Assembly (NCBI GenBank): GCA_009760855.2
Contig: WPIO01000085.1
Coordinates: 1,677,501-1,705,000 of the forward strand
Length of the DNA: 27,500 nucleotides
Reading direction: 5' to 3'
From: Cristatella mucedo
Lineage: Eukaryota; Bryozoa; Phylactolaemata; Cristatellidae
Positions within the stretch are counted from its first letter, which is position 1. Each line of letters starts with the position of its first letter. The position numbers and the translations under genes are program-made. Shown piece after piece: positions 11,461-20,850 of the stretch. The notes under the pieces were generated by a model. The model searched no databases. It saw nothing but the letters and a program-made list of their open reading frames with translations, and was not told the origin of the DNA.

Positions 11461-11570
11461 AGGCCCCGTCCGAAGGCGAGAGAGGAAGTGTCAGAGAAAG
11501 AGAGAAACAGAAAGACTGAGCTATCGCCGCACGCTGGGCGTATTGCCAGCGATTCGCGGTCACGCGGCGC

Positions 11571-11605
11571 GCGTCGCATTCATTGCCCGGCAATGAATGC
11601 GACGC
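11571..11605. repeat. perfect 17-bp-arm hairpin
   Basis: GCGTCGCATTCATTGCC (11571-11587), one spacer C, then the exact complement (11589-11605). Essentially a 35-bp palindrome. Confidence 0.9.
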
Positions 11606-11658
11606 TGACAGCTCGAGTGGGGCTCCACGGCGGGTGCAGTCCTGAAGTGCGAGTTTAC

Positions 11659-11700
11659 TTTTACCCTGACCTTTACCCTGACCTTTACCCTGACCTTTAC
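11659..11700. repeat. 12-bp tandem repeat (CTTTACCCTGAC)
   Basis: Three full 12-bp units and a partial fourth (period 12, 11659-11694 plus six bases). The TTACCC core superficially resembles telomere repeats but the unit is different. Confidence 0.88.
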
Positions 11701-11830
11701 GCTCTGGTGACGCGCGCGCCGCCTCCTTGGCCCGAGAGAGGCCATCGCGCTCGTCGCGCGTTCCACATCGCCGAACTATCGCCGTGAGCGCCCGCAGAGC
11801 GTGACTTTGTTCGGGCGCACCTGCGCCCGA

Positions 11831-11935
11831 TGGCTGGCGCTCACCAGAGGACGCGCCTCCATCTCTGGCTGGCGCTCGCCAGAGGGCGCGCCTCCATCGC
11901 TGGCTGGAACTCGCTAGAAGGCGCGTGCCTCGGCG
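11831..11935. repeat. three-copy 35-bp repeat with CTCF-like cores
   Basis: Copies start at 11831, 11866 and 11901 (exact 35-bp period) with progressive divergence. Each carries a CTCF-like core: CACCAGAGGACGCG (11842-11855), CGCCAGAGGGCGCG (11877-11890, the best match) and CGCTAGAAGGCGCG (11912-11925). Binding is inferred from motif resemblance only. Confidence 0.85.
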
Positions 11936-12540
11936 AGTGAGGAGCTGGCGACCTTCGATACAGGAAGAATCAGAAAAAGTAGTCCCCATTGTCAGCACAC
12001 ATGAAGTCGCTCAGCGACTCCATCTATAGCCTCCCATTTTTTTTCGCATCGCCGGAGGACCGCAGCACGTCGGGCAGTTTAACGTCGTCGAGCGCTCCGC
12101 CTCTCGTTCGCTTTCACCTTCACCAACCATTCGCTTTCCCACTTTGTCGGTCTGCGGCACGCGCCGTCGTCCTAGACGCCGTCCGCCATTCGACCGACGT
12201 TCCGGGTTCACCGAGCCGCTATTTTAACGAGTCGACACTATTCTTTGACTATTTTTATTCTTATATATATACTATATATAATTACATTTATTTATATTTT
12301 GTTATTGTATATGTGTATTTATTTATATTATTATTATATTACATATATATTATACTTATTCTTTGAACGAATCGACGCTGGCCGGTGGCTATTGCGGCAC
12401 CGCGTTCGTTATTGCGAGTGGTAGTGAAGTTTTGGCAAGTAGGTGTCACAATACGCTCCTGGCTATCGCCTACTCATCGGTTTCTCGTCGCCATTAAGCG
12501 TTACGTGAGTTCTTCCCCTTCAGCCTCCACGAGCTCGCCG
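11936..12540. other. non-coding; AT-rich patch
   Basis: No gene recognised. An AT-rich TATA/TTTAT block (about 12245-12362) is embedded in GC-balanced sequence. Confidence 0.4.
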
Positions 12541-12574
12541 CATTACTTCCGGTGCCAGAGCGCCGGAAGTAATG
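12541..12574. promoter_or_regulatory. inverted pair of ETS-type sites (hairpin)
   Basis: CATTACTTCCGG and CCGGAAGTAATG face each other around a short spacer (14-bp arms with one G-T wobble). ACTTCCGG/CCGGAAGT is the consensus for ETS-family (GABP-like) factors. It is also one of the window's many hairpins. Confidence 0.5.
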
Positions 12575-12784
12575 AAGATGCGTCTGGCTGGTCTGCGCGG
12601 GGCGGGGTCTGTTGCTTCGCGTTAGAAAGACAGCACATCAAGCATTGCATGCTTTCGCAGTCTGAAGTGCAAACGCACAGCGAGTATAGCCGGAAGCTCG
12701 TCCAAATTACCTGGCGTATCGGGCTGAAAGCTTCCGGAAAGGTGTGTGCGGTGCCAGGAATAGATGGAGGAGGGAGGTAGTCCA

Positions 12785-12820
12785 CGACAGTCGAACCCGC
12801 GATGCCGACAGTCGAACCCG
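12785..12820. repeat. 21-bp-period tandem pair
   Basis: CGACAGTCGAACCCG is repeated at 12785-12799 and 12806-12820. The reverse complement resembles a tRNA T-arm, but no A-box is present. Confidence 0.75.
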
Positions 12821-12921
12821 TGACTACTGCCGACAGTAGACAGATGCGAAGTCGATTAGTGCCCACCCACCCCCTACATTCAGCGAGATTCTAACGGCAG
12901 TAGAAGCAGCAGCAGCAGCGC

Positions 12922-12959
12922 CCGGCCATTCCGTACTGTACCGGCCATTCCGTACTGCG
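12922..12959. repeat. 19-bp tandem pair
   Basis: CCGGCCATTCCGTACTG is tandemly repeated with a 19-bp period (12922-12940 and 12941-12959). Confidence 0.85.
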
Positions 12960-13983
12960 TACACGGACGCAGTTAATCGGTCGCCAGAGCATAGTAGTAC
13001 TAACGAATCGGTGTAAGTAACTAATTCATTAATTATGCGGTGCAAGTAATCGGTATGATTACAGCAGTGTTAGTAATCTGTCATTAGATTATAGTAGATT
13101 ATTAGGTCATTAGATTATTTATTAATTATTATTTATTAACTAGATTATTATGTCTTTAGACGATATAAGATTACAGCACACTTTTTTCGGGTAGCACGAG
13201 GCACAAGCGAGCGACGCTGTTCGACGCTGTCGATTCGTGCCCACCCGCCCCCACATTCAGCGAGATTCTGCGAGATTCAACCATCATTCAGCTCAGCTAG
13301 CGCTTCTTGTCCGTAACGTTTCCGTTCTCCTTCGAAGATGGACGTTCTGTCGAGCGTCGTGCGCGCATTTCAATACGGCACAGACCGTAACTTCGCGTAC
13401 TGGCCAAAGCACGGACATCCTCGCGAGTCAAGGTCAATGCTCTTCTTGCGCCTCGGCGCAATTGAGGCTGCTCAGTAAGCTGCTGACGTAAGTGCTCAGT
13501 GCGCGGCCTTCCGCCTTCCCTGTGCGAGTTTTTAGCGCATATCTGCGGGGCCCACCCATCCGTTCTCGCTCAGCGTGCAATAAGTATCCCTAGGTATACA
13601 TGACACGATACAATCATTGGCGACATTCTCAACGCGTTCGATTTGACCAAGATTTGACCAAGACTTGAGCAAGTAGCTAAAAAATCGCCCAATTTCCCGA
13701 CCGCAACCCACGCCAGAACCAGACGGGTTCCTCCTTCTTCGACCGGCTCCTACATGAATGAAGACTGGCGGCGGATTCGCGCCGCCATATTGTCGCCGCG
13801 CGTTTCTCCCTCAAGCTCGAGCCGTCTGCAGTCGCCTCGAAGCAGACTTTTGAATTTCTCGTTTCAAGTCCATTCGACGAAAAAGATGGCTGCTGTCAGT
13901 GGCGACAGTTATATATCGCGCCCGCCCGCCCCGCCCGCCCAGGTACCGAGTCCTCCTCCTTTATCTCAGATTTCCCTATTTTT
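12960..13983. other. non-coding, partly AT-rich
   Basis: TAGATTATTA-type AT-rich repeats (about 13050-13165) are followed by mixed sequence. No recognised gene or element. Confidence 0.4.
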
Positions 13984-14135
13984 CTATTATTTTTTTCTAT
14001 TATATTATTATTATTATATTTATTATTTATTATTTATTATTTATTATTTATTATTATTATTATTATATTATTATATTCTATTATATTATATTATATTATT
14101 TTTTTCTATTATATTTTTTCTATTATATTTTTTCT
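13984..14135. repeat. (ATT)n-rich low-complexity block
   Basis: TTATTATTA and TATTTATT units with T-runs for about 150 bp; Ile/Tyr/Phe open frames here are artefacts. Confidence 0.92.
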
Positions 14136-14239
14136 TCAGATTTCCCTATATTTCTGATTTCGATATTCTGTGTGCGAGCAATCGATCTTTCCTTCTGTCG
14201 TGGGTAATTTTAGCATTCGCGTTAAGTACTTAGCTGACG

Positions 14240-14534
14240 CCGACTTAAGATGCCGCGTTTGTCGTGCTCTTAATGCCTAGCACTTATAACCTAACTACAT
14301 TTATGACGCTTATATTTATACTGTTATTATTTGTACTGTTATACTATGTCATATTATAATGTAAGTGTATGTTATAACCTAAGTAACACAGCTGACATAA
14401 CATAAGTATATAATAACATAAGTGTAAGTTAACTTAATAACCTAAACAACACTTAATGCCCGAGAATACTTGACTGACTGACTAACCGACTACTTTTCTG
14501 CAGTGGATCGTGTGTGAATGACCCCACCCACCAC
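14240..14534. other. AT-rich non-coding with degenerate ATAACCTAA units
   Basis: Loosely repeated strings such as ATAACCTAA and AACATAAGT occur between about 14285 and 14455. No coding signal. Confidence 0.5.
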
Positions 14535-14926
14535 AATAATAATAATAATAATAATAATATTGCACTTGATAAAGCGCCCTCAGAGAACTTAATCTCTTTC
14601 TAGGCGCTTTACATTTGCTGCAAAGTGATACGCAATAGAATAGTAAGTAAAATCATGCTTGAAAAACAAACACAATGAATAACATGGTTAGGGGTTACAT
14701 GCACTGGGTCAGCATGCAAATGTGGTTAGTGGCAGCATGAACAGTGTCAACACGCATAAACACATCGAGGACGAATCACAAGGACCCACTAAATGCTGTC
14801 CTAAATAGGTATGTTTTTAAGTTTCTTTTAAATGTGGTCAGGTCAGGGGATGTTCTGATGCAGGTCGGGAGGGAGTTCCAGGCTGTGGGAGCATGCGAGC
14901 TAAATGCACGGTCTCCACAAGGGTCG
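14535..14926 (-). mobile_element. 5'-truncated LINE (CR1/L2-like), 3' end
   Basis: On the minus strand this is the 3' end of a non-LTR retrotransposon. The last codons of ORF2 (stop at 14776-14778) read GDRAFSSHAPTAWNSLPTC and on to FRTAFSGSL, closely matching the copy at 23649. A ~210-bp 3' UTR with the tail AAAGCGCC..AGAGATTAAGTTCTCTGAGGG follows, and then (ATT)n in place of poly(A) (14535-14559 on the plus strand). The piece is cut off 5' at a (CA)n run. RT and endonuclease domains are missing, so the copy is dead. Confidence 0.88.
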
Positions 14927-14957
<31 letters not shown>

Positions 14958-14965
14958 GCACACAC
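14927..14965. repeat. (CA)n microsatellite
   Basis: About 18 CA units with CG interruptions at the broken end of the minus-strand LINE. Confidence 0.95.
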
Positions 14966-15520
14966 TCGATCAAATATTCTCCCGCGAGAGTATGCTGCTA
15001 TCCTCTATCGTTGCAAAATCCTGCTCATCTGACCTGATGCGCATCTCGTTCAGTCGACAGTGTGCGCATTCATCCTCAGCAGCATTCAAAATCATCTGTG
15101 AATCGCGAAGTCTCAAGATTGACCTTGACATGCATGTTTAAACCCTGCTTTTCCAAACTGCCATCATTTGGTTGATTGCTACAACACGACAGTAGCTGAC
15201 ATTGCTCGACAAAGAGTTTGCACGTCTGACTAAGCGAAAGCTGCCCTGCTGGGGGTTTACCGCAGATATCAAACTGGCTTGGTCTATTCACTGAGCGACA
15301 GCTTGAGAAAGCTTACAAAAGATCAGGGCCGACTGTCCATCGTCAGGCACGCGCAGACTGCCGCAGATCATACCAAGTGACCTTGGCAAAGGCCAAGTGG
15401 CTAGCCTCTACGAAACTATCGTCGAATCGCGGATGCGCAATTAAAACAAATGCTCATGTCGACGATTAACCATCTCCTCAGCCACTCCCAGGTCCCGCCC
15501 CTTACCTAATGATCCTCGCT

Positions 15521-15810
15521 GCGATCTAGCCGATCGCTTCTCTCTGGCTTCTTTGTCGGCAAGAGGTAGACAAGATCAGAGCGAGTCCATCCCTGCGATG
15601 AAAACATCCCCCCTAAATTTAATATCCCAATCAAAGAAGACAACGAGTCATCTGGACCCTATTCCCACTGTCCTGCTCCTACGCTGAATTGATCTGCTGC
15701 TGCCATGCATAACTAACATCAAGAAGCCAGAGAGAAGCGATCTAGCCGATCGCTTCTCTCTGGCTTCTTTGTCGGCAAGAGGTAGACAAGATCAGAGCGA
15801 GTCCATCCCT
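15521..15810. repeat. 74-bp direct repeat within the decayed LINE
   Basis: A 74-bp segment starting GCGATCTAGCCGATCGC occurs at 15521-15594 and again at 15737-15810, apparently identical. Similarity resumes downstream (GACCCTATTCCC..GTCCT....CTGCTGCCA at 15654-15704 and 15983-16036), so a LINE segment was duplicated in tandem, with one copy internally shorter. Confidence 0.88.
15721..15769. repeat. perfect 22-bp-arm hairpin at the LINE duplication junction
   Basis: The arms 15721-15742 and 15748-15769 are exact complements around a 5-nt loop (TAGCC). The right arm is normal LINE sequence, also present at 15532-15553; the left arm is its inverted copy, present only at this junction. Confidence 0.93.
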
Positions 15811-16065
15811 CGTGCATCCATCCCCTCTGGATGCCTGCGTTCCCTCAATGAGACAAGATGGCCGACAGAAATTATCTCGTTCAATTCCGTACAGCGCCTT
15901 CATGTATACAAGCTAGGAAGTCACGAGTGACCTCGCACCGAGGAAAATTTGCCTCCCAGTCAAAGAGGACTAGTAGTCTGCTCGACCCTATTCCCGCCGT
16001 CCTACCTCTAGGAAGCATCTTGATCAGCTGCTGCCAGGTGGCATAACTAACGTAACGAAAGGGTT

Positions 16066-16269
16066 CAGTTACTGATGGCCACTCCCCTCCCGACAAGAAA
16101 GAGCGCTGTCGCCGGACGTTGCCCATCGCCACTTGATAAATATGTTAACCAACTTGGTTACAGTATCGAGGGTACCCTTTTCCGTGAAGAACCAAGTTTC
16201 GATGATGACTTCCGTTACCGGTAGCTGCGCAATAGCGTGCCACGAGTCGCTGCTTCTGCGCCCCCCCCC
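16066..16269. other. non-coding spacer
   Basis: Mixed sequence ending in a C10 run (16261-16270). No recognised feature. Confidence 0.4.
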
Positions 16270-16355
16270 CGATATTACGTACGCCGATAGGCGGCGCCGC
16301 AGGCGGCGGCCAAGGCCGCCGCCTGCGGCGCCGCCTATCGGCGAACGTAATATCG
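16270..16355. repeat. near-perfect 42-bp-arm palindrome
   Basis: The arms 16270-16311 and 16314-16355 are complementary except for one A-A mismatch (16281/16344), with an AA spacer at the centre. The outer parts contain CGATATTACGT and GCCGATAGGCGGC; the inner part is (GGC)-rich. A third partial copy (GCCGCCTATCGGCG) lies at about 16373-16386. It may be a small foldback/MITE-like element or a replication-derived inverted duplication. Confidence 0.93.
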
Positions 16356-16948
16356 TCCGTATGCTGCGGCGCAGCCGCCTATCGGCGCGCTCCACTGACG
16401 CAATTGGCAGCGCGTTGTTCGAGCCCTTTTTAATGCATTTCGCACGCGTGAAAGTTTGCATTAACCGTCCGCTAGTAGAGGCTACCGTCTGCCTCCGAGC
16501 GACCGACCGTCCTGCAATCCCGCTGGGACGTTTCCTGCTGCGACGGAAGTCTCGATTGGTGCGCAACCCGCGCGTGCCGCCGCCGCTGCCGTTGCACTCG
16601 CGAAAATGCTCTGACAATGTCCCCCCCCCCGCGCGTGCAGCGACGGCAGCGGCGGCGGCGCGCCGAGTATGTGAGCGTGGCACGATTTCGCGAATGTTGC
16701 TCCAAGAAATTGCCGCCGTCTCGAGTCGGCTTTCTTAACGTGCTGCGAGACCAGGACGCGTCGTGCGCGAGCAGTCCGGAAGGGCTCCCGGCTTCCGCTC
16801 GGCGCAGCCCCGAACCTGGGTGGGAGAGTGGGGCTGCGAAGATGACTTCCGTTGTGGGAGAGTGAGGCAGCGCATTGGCCGCTTTGCGCATCATCGGGAG
16901 CTGAGCTGAGCCCGGCGTCTCGGCCGCGCGACTGGACCGGGTGCCCCA

Positions 16949-16981
16949 CCGCCAGGGGGCGCCAGGGTGGCGCCCCTGGCG
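16949..16981. promoter_or_regulatory. CTCF-like motif within a hairpin
   Basis: CCGCCAGGGGGCGCC (16949-16963) is close to the animal CTCF core. It is followed after AGGGT by the inverted GGCGCCCCTGGCG (16969-16981), so both strands carry the motif within 33 bp and the two halves form a hairpin with one bulged base. Confidence 0.45.
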
Positions 16982-17184
16982 CGGAGCGCGGTTTGAGTTG
17001 GGAGATAGATGCGTGCACTGAATTAGGGGCAAAGTTCTTTGGATTTCGCCGAATAAGTAAATAAATAAAGAAATAAAAACGCTGAGCTGGCTGGTTGGGC
17101 GCTTCGCTAAAAATCTCGCCAAGCTTGAACCGTTCGCAGGAACTCTGAATTGCGGCCGTGGCCAGCCACATCCCGGTCGCACGC

Positions 17185-17198
17185 GCGCCCCCTGGCGG
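17185..17198 (-). promoter_or_regulatory. CTCF-like motif, reverse orientation
   Basis: GCGCCCCCTGGCGG is the reverse complement of CCGCCAGGGGGCGC, the same core seen 236 bp upstream on the plus strand. Confidence 0.45.
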
Positions 17199-17337
17199 CG
17201 GCTCGAGAATCTCGCACGGCCAGTGTCGCGTAAGAAAGGTCAATCGAACGGCGGCAGCAAGCTGCTGCGACTCTCGGAGCAAGGACGCGGCGGTCGCAGC
17301 GTCCGCATCAGTTCGCGTCCGGCGCCGGCACTTTATG

Positions 17338-17430
17338 AATTTATTTATTTATATTAAATATAATGCATACATATATGATATATATTTATATTTAGAAAAT
17401 ATATGCATATATTTTTTATCAATGAATCCG
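17338..17430. repeat. AT-rich low-complexity patch
   Basis: TTTATTTA/ATATAT sequence of about 90 bp between two CpG-rich blocks. Confidence 0.8.
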
Positions 17431-17470
17431 AGGCTTGGAATAAATGCTTAGAATAAATGGCTCCCGCTCT

Positions 17471-17506
17471 GCGAGCTATTGGACAAGGCCTTGCCCAATA
17501 GCTCGC
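17471..17506. repeat. 36-bp near-perfect palindrome with CCAAT/ATTGG pair
   Basis: GCGAGCTATTGG.. faces ..CCAATAGCTCGC with an AAGGCCTT centre and one mismatched pair. The arms contain inverted CCAAT boxes. Confidence 0.9.
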
Positions 17507-17540
17507 CGCCCATTGAGCGGCCGTACGCCCAATGGGCGGC
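17505..17540. repeat. second adjacent palindrome
   Basis: GCCGCCCATTGAGCG (17505-17519) and CGCCCAATGGGCGGC (17526-17540) are complementary with one mismatch around a 6-nt loop, directly abutting the preceding palindrome. They again place an ATTG/CCAAT pair face to face. Confidence 0.88.
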
Positions 17541-18150
17541 CGCGTACGAGAGCAGCTTTGACGCTGTCTCCCCTCGTCCGTCTGCTCGCGCAGAATCGAC
17601 GGCGCCGCGTTGATGCTGTCGCCATGAGCGACGTCTCGTCGGAATGTCGGCGGCGAGCGGACAGCGGCAGCAGCGGCGGCTGTGCCCTCGGGCGCCGCCG
17701 TCGCTGCTGTCCGCTCGCGGGCACATCTTACCGCCGCCCGATCGCGAGCAGATTCGGCGGAAGTGACGCGCCCGTCGAGCGGTCGGTCTCCGGGAGCAGC
17801 GTCGGTCGCAATCCTCGCTGCAACAGCGGAAAGAGTGTGTGCGTGTCGCAATTCTCGGCAACTCCTCAGGCGACGACGGCGATAAGCTCGCGGCGACTTC
17901 GCGACCATGAGCTCCTTTGCACGCTCGCGCGCGCCCGAAAGCCGAACTCCGTCGACTCTCCGTCGCGATGCGAAGCGGCGAGTCTGAGCCTCCGAGCGAC
18001 TGAGCTCCGCTGAGTCCGCACAACAACGAGCATCAAGCCCTCATCATCCGATCCGCTACCGTCAGTTGCCAAGGGCCAGCGTTTGGCGGCGGTGTCGACG
18101 GCGGAGCGGCGCGTACTCGCTTGCGTCGTGCGCTGGCAGCCTCCTCGCTC
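17541..18150. other. CpG-rich stretch without a supported gene
   Basis: High-CpG sequence with a short inverted GGCGGC/GCCGCC cluster near 17650-17720. Overlapping long frames on both strands (up to 192 codons) show no recognised domain. Confidence 0.4.
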
Positions 18151-18854
<704 letters not shown>

Positions 18855-19060
18855 TCATCTATCGCGGCGGCAAATGATACGAATCCTACGAGTCGTCTGC
18901 GCGAGAAGCCGGAATAGCGATCGCGAATTCAAATGGCCCGCCCTTGGTCACGTGCCCTCATTGCCGTACGCTCTTGGAGCTCGGAACTCGCAACCGATAG
19001 AAGTTGTTCAGTATCACCTAACTTGAGAGCATTTAAAGAGAAGCTAGAAAGCTAGATAAA
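18855..19060. other. non-coding spacer
   Basis: No recognised feature; one GGTCACGTGCCC E-box lies near 18946-18957. Confidence 0.4.
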
Positions 19061-19063
19061 AAT

Positions 19064-19315
19064 AAAATAGGCTTCATTTAGATAATGTTAACAGTTAAAT
19101 TAAGCAATACAAGTGGTAATTTTAAAATATAAGTAATGCAGTTATTTAATTGCATCGCGTAATTATATTACGTAATAACAGTGAAATAAAAAATAGGCGT
19201 CATTTAGATAATGTTAATAGTTAAATTAAGCAATATAAGTGGTAATTTTAATACACAATTAATGCAGTTATTTAATCGCATTGCATAATTGTTGCATGTA
19301 ATAGCATTAATGCAA
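19064..19315. repeat. two tandem copies of a ~126-bp AT-rich unit
   Basis: AAAATAGGC(T/G)TCATTTAGATAATGTTAA.. through ..GCAGTTATTTAAT(T/C)GCAT(C/T)GC recurs with a period of about 126 bp (TAGG at 19068 and 19194). The copies differ at scattered positions, so the duplication is not recent. Confidence 0.9.
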
Positions 19316-19410
19316 GTTTACTACAAGATACTTGAGCTGTAAACTCAAGTTGCGTCCTCGTACATCCTGCACGTGCTAGTGCACGATAGTGCCGAAGTGC
19401 TCCTGCACGC

Positions 19411-19464
19411 TAGCAAGTGCAAATCTCCTGCACGCACACGCGTGCCAGAGATTTGCACTTGCTA
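19411..19464. repeat. 25-bp-arm hairpin, pre-miRNA-like in size
   Basis: TAGCAAGTGCAAATCTC (19411-19427) pairs exactly with GAGATTTGCACTTGCTA (19448-19464). After two mismatched positions, GCACGC/GCGTGC extends the stem to an ACAC loop. The total is 54 bp. Confidence 0.88.
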
Positions 19465-19493
19465 TCACTAACCAATCGGTTCTTGTCCAGCAT

Positions 19494-19547
19494 CGGTAAA
19501 TATCTTAGAAAGAGATTTAGTTCTTTTAAGGGACTTATAAACGCTTT
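19494..19547 (+). mobile_element. decayed LINE/SINE 3'-tail fragment
   Basis: AAATATCTTAGAAAGAGATT then TAGTTCTTTTAAGGGACTTATAA resembles the LINE sense-strand tail (AGCGCCTAGAAAGAGATTAAGTTCTCTGAGGGCGCTTTAT, split here by several changes). It is in the same orientation as the 3748 fragment. Only the tail is recognisable. Confidence 0.45.
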
Positions 19548-19549
19548 CT

Positions 19550-20495
19550 TGTCGTTTTCGTTTATTAATACAGTCCTCGGCCAGTTTCGGACCGCTTGCG
19601 AGATCTGGGACTTGACTGTTCGCCACTGACCGCGGCCGGACGATATTAGGTAACTAATTCGGCGGAGCCTGTGGCAGCAGCAGCCAATAAGAAGCGGTGT
19701 AAGCAGCAGCCGTGTAAGAAGCGGTGCGAAAACATTAAAAATGCGCGCTGGGATGAATGTTTTCTAGAAAATGCGACAGACGTCACACACGCATTCCTCT
19801 CCAGTTTGGCTTGGTTGCCCTTTCATAACCAGTTTCCTTTTCAGCGCGCTTCCGTTTCGGTTTGAAATCCATTTCCGCCGCGGCGCCACCAGCGCCGCGG
19901 CCAGGCAGCAGCTGCCTTCCTACGCCATTGGCTGTACGCATCTGCGTGCCTCACTTTGGCTTCCGCCTCGTTTTCAGCACCAGCCGAAGAGGCTTCCACG
20001 GAAAGACAGCCGCGCGTCGAGCTGCGGGCGAAGACCGCGCGCTGACGCTTGCGGCCACTTCCGCTCCATCTTGGACGGAGACCTGCTGTGGTCAGCCCGC
20101 TTCCGTCCGATCTGTCATGCGGTCGAGCTCGGTTGGCTTTCGCGACGGCGTTGCCACGGCGCAGCGGATGTCAGGTCGGCGACTCTTCTGCGTCGAGCAG
20201 CCGCAAACTTCCGCTTCCGGGCGCTCGCGCCATACGAGCCGACTCGGTCGGCGCGCCGCGTTTAAAGCCGCCGCCTAGAGGGAGGCGCGAGCCGAGACTG
20301 GAAAGCGAAGGTAGTGGAAGCTCGGAATTCTGGGAATCCTGATGAATTCCGGGAATTCGGCGCATTCCGATTCCCGCAGACTGGTAGCTCGTTCTGAATC
20401 CTGAGCCGAAACAGCGACGGCTTGCGAATGTAGCGTAATGTATCTCCGTCTGTAACGCCGCCAAGTCATAAAGACCACGTGGGTGTTACGCAGGA
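19550..20495. other. non-coding, no gene supported
   Basis: Open frames in CpG-rich DNA (19771-20342) lack recognised domains. Near 20319-20375 is a cluster of GAATTCC-like units that reappears at about 20853-20912 (see findings). Confidence 0.4.
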
Positions 20496-20499
20496 GAGT

Positions 20500-20850
20500 T
20501 TTGTATAGCGCACTCACAGCCTAAGCGGCTTTTGTTACGCATTCGGTGGCCAACAGACTTCGTCTCACCCAACAAAGAGAAAGTGGGAAGCATAGCAGAG
20601 TCAGGAGAGCAGTTGAGGTAGTGAGTAGCTTAGATGTAGCAGCTCAGGACCGCTGAAAAAGATGTGCCATAGTCGGCAGCAGGAGAGTAATTGTCGTTCG
20701 TAAGAATCGTGGAAGCGAGTTCCACAGTCTAGGGACCTGCAGAGCTAAAGCTTCTGTCGCCAACTGTCTTTAAGCGGAGGAATGGGACAGCTAATTTATT
20801 GTCCACACAGGACCCGAGGGCGCGAAGAGGCTGAAACTGGTGCAGCGACC
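20500..20850 (-). mobile_element. 3' end of a second, diverged LINE family
   Basis: On the minus strand the end of an ORF2 reads VDNKLAVPFLRLKTVGDRSF then SSAG. After a one-base frame change it continues PRLWNSLPRFLRT to a stop near 20660. This matches the conserved C-terminal LKT-GDR-FS-AP-LWNSLP block of CR1/L2-type elements. The presumed 3' UTR includes AAAAGCCGCTTAGGCTGTGAG and a GCGCTATA end at about 20505, unlike the first family's tail. It is 5'-truncated and frameshifted, hence inactive. Confidence 0.7.

Larger units (their letters stand above)
15040..16065 (+). pseudogene. decayed LINE ORF2 segment (endonuclease-RT linker and RT start), plus strand
   Basis: Frameshifted pieces of a CR1/L2/Jockey-type ORF2 can be read on the plus strand. 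First comes a linker with LPCWGFTADIKLA-like sequence (about 15238-15275), then RQLEKAYKRSGPTVHRQARA and CRRSYQVTLAKAKWLAST (about 15300-15413). An LADRFS..GFFVGK-like part follows near 15527-15560. Later, after frame changes, come LDPIPAVL and KHLDQLLPGGITNV (about 15980-16050), which resemble the beginning of the RT domain. Frames change at least three times and stops intervene, so it is non-functional. The LADRFS to LDPIP stretch occurs twice (see the repeat entry). Order and spacing suit the region just after the endonuclease; the catalytic RT motifs are absent. Confidence 0.72.
16400..17340. other. CpG-rich non-coding stretch
   Basis: Long opposing open frames (201 codons plus strand, 266 and 236 codons minus strand) overlap across GC-rich DNA, with no recognisable domains. 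A C10 run lies at about 16620-16630 and CTCF-like motifs at 16949 and 17185. It looks like regulatory or intergenic CpG-rich DNA. Confidence 0.4.

Noticed and set aside
11659-11700. Interstitial telomere repeat
   Set aside because: The unit is CTTTACCCTGAC, 12 bp, not TTAGGG or TTAGG; the resemblance is limited to TTACCC.
12785-12820. tRNA-like T-arm strings on the minus strand
   Set aside because: No A-box, D-arm or acceptor stem is present; it is a simple 21-bp duplication.
16133-17282. Opposing frames of 201, 236 and 266 codons
   Set aside because: They overlap on both strands in GC-rich DNA where stops are rare, include palindromes, and show no known domain or splice context.
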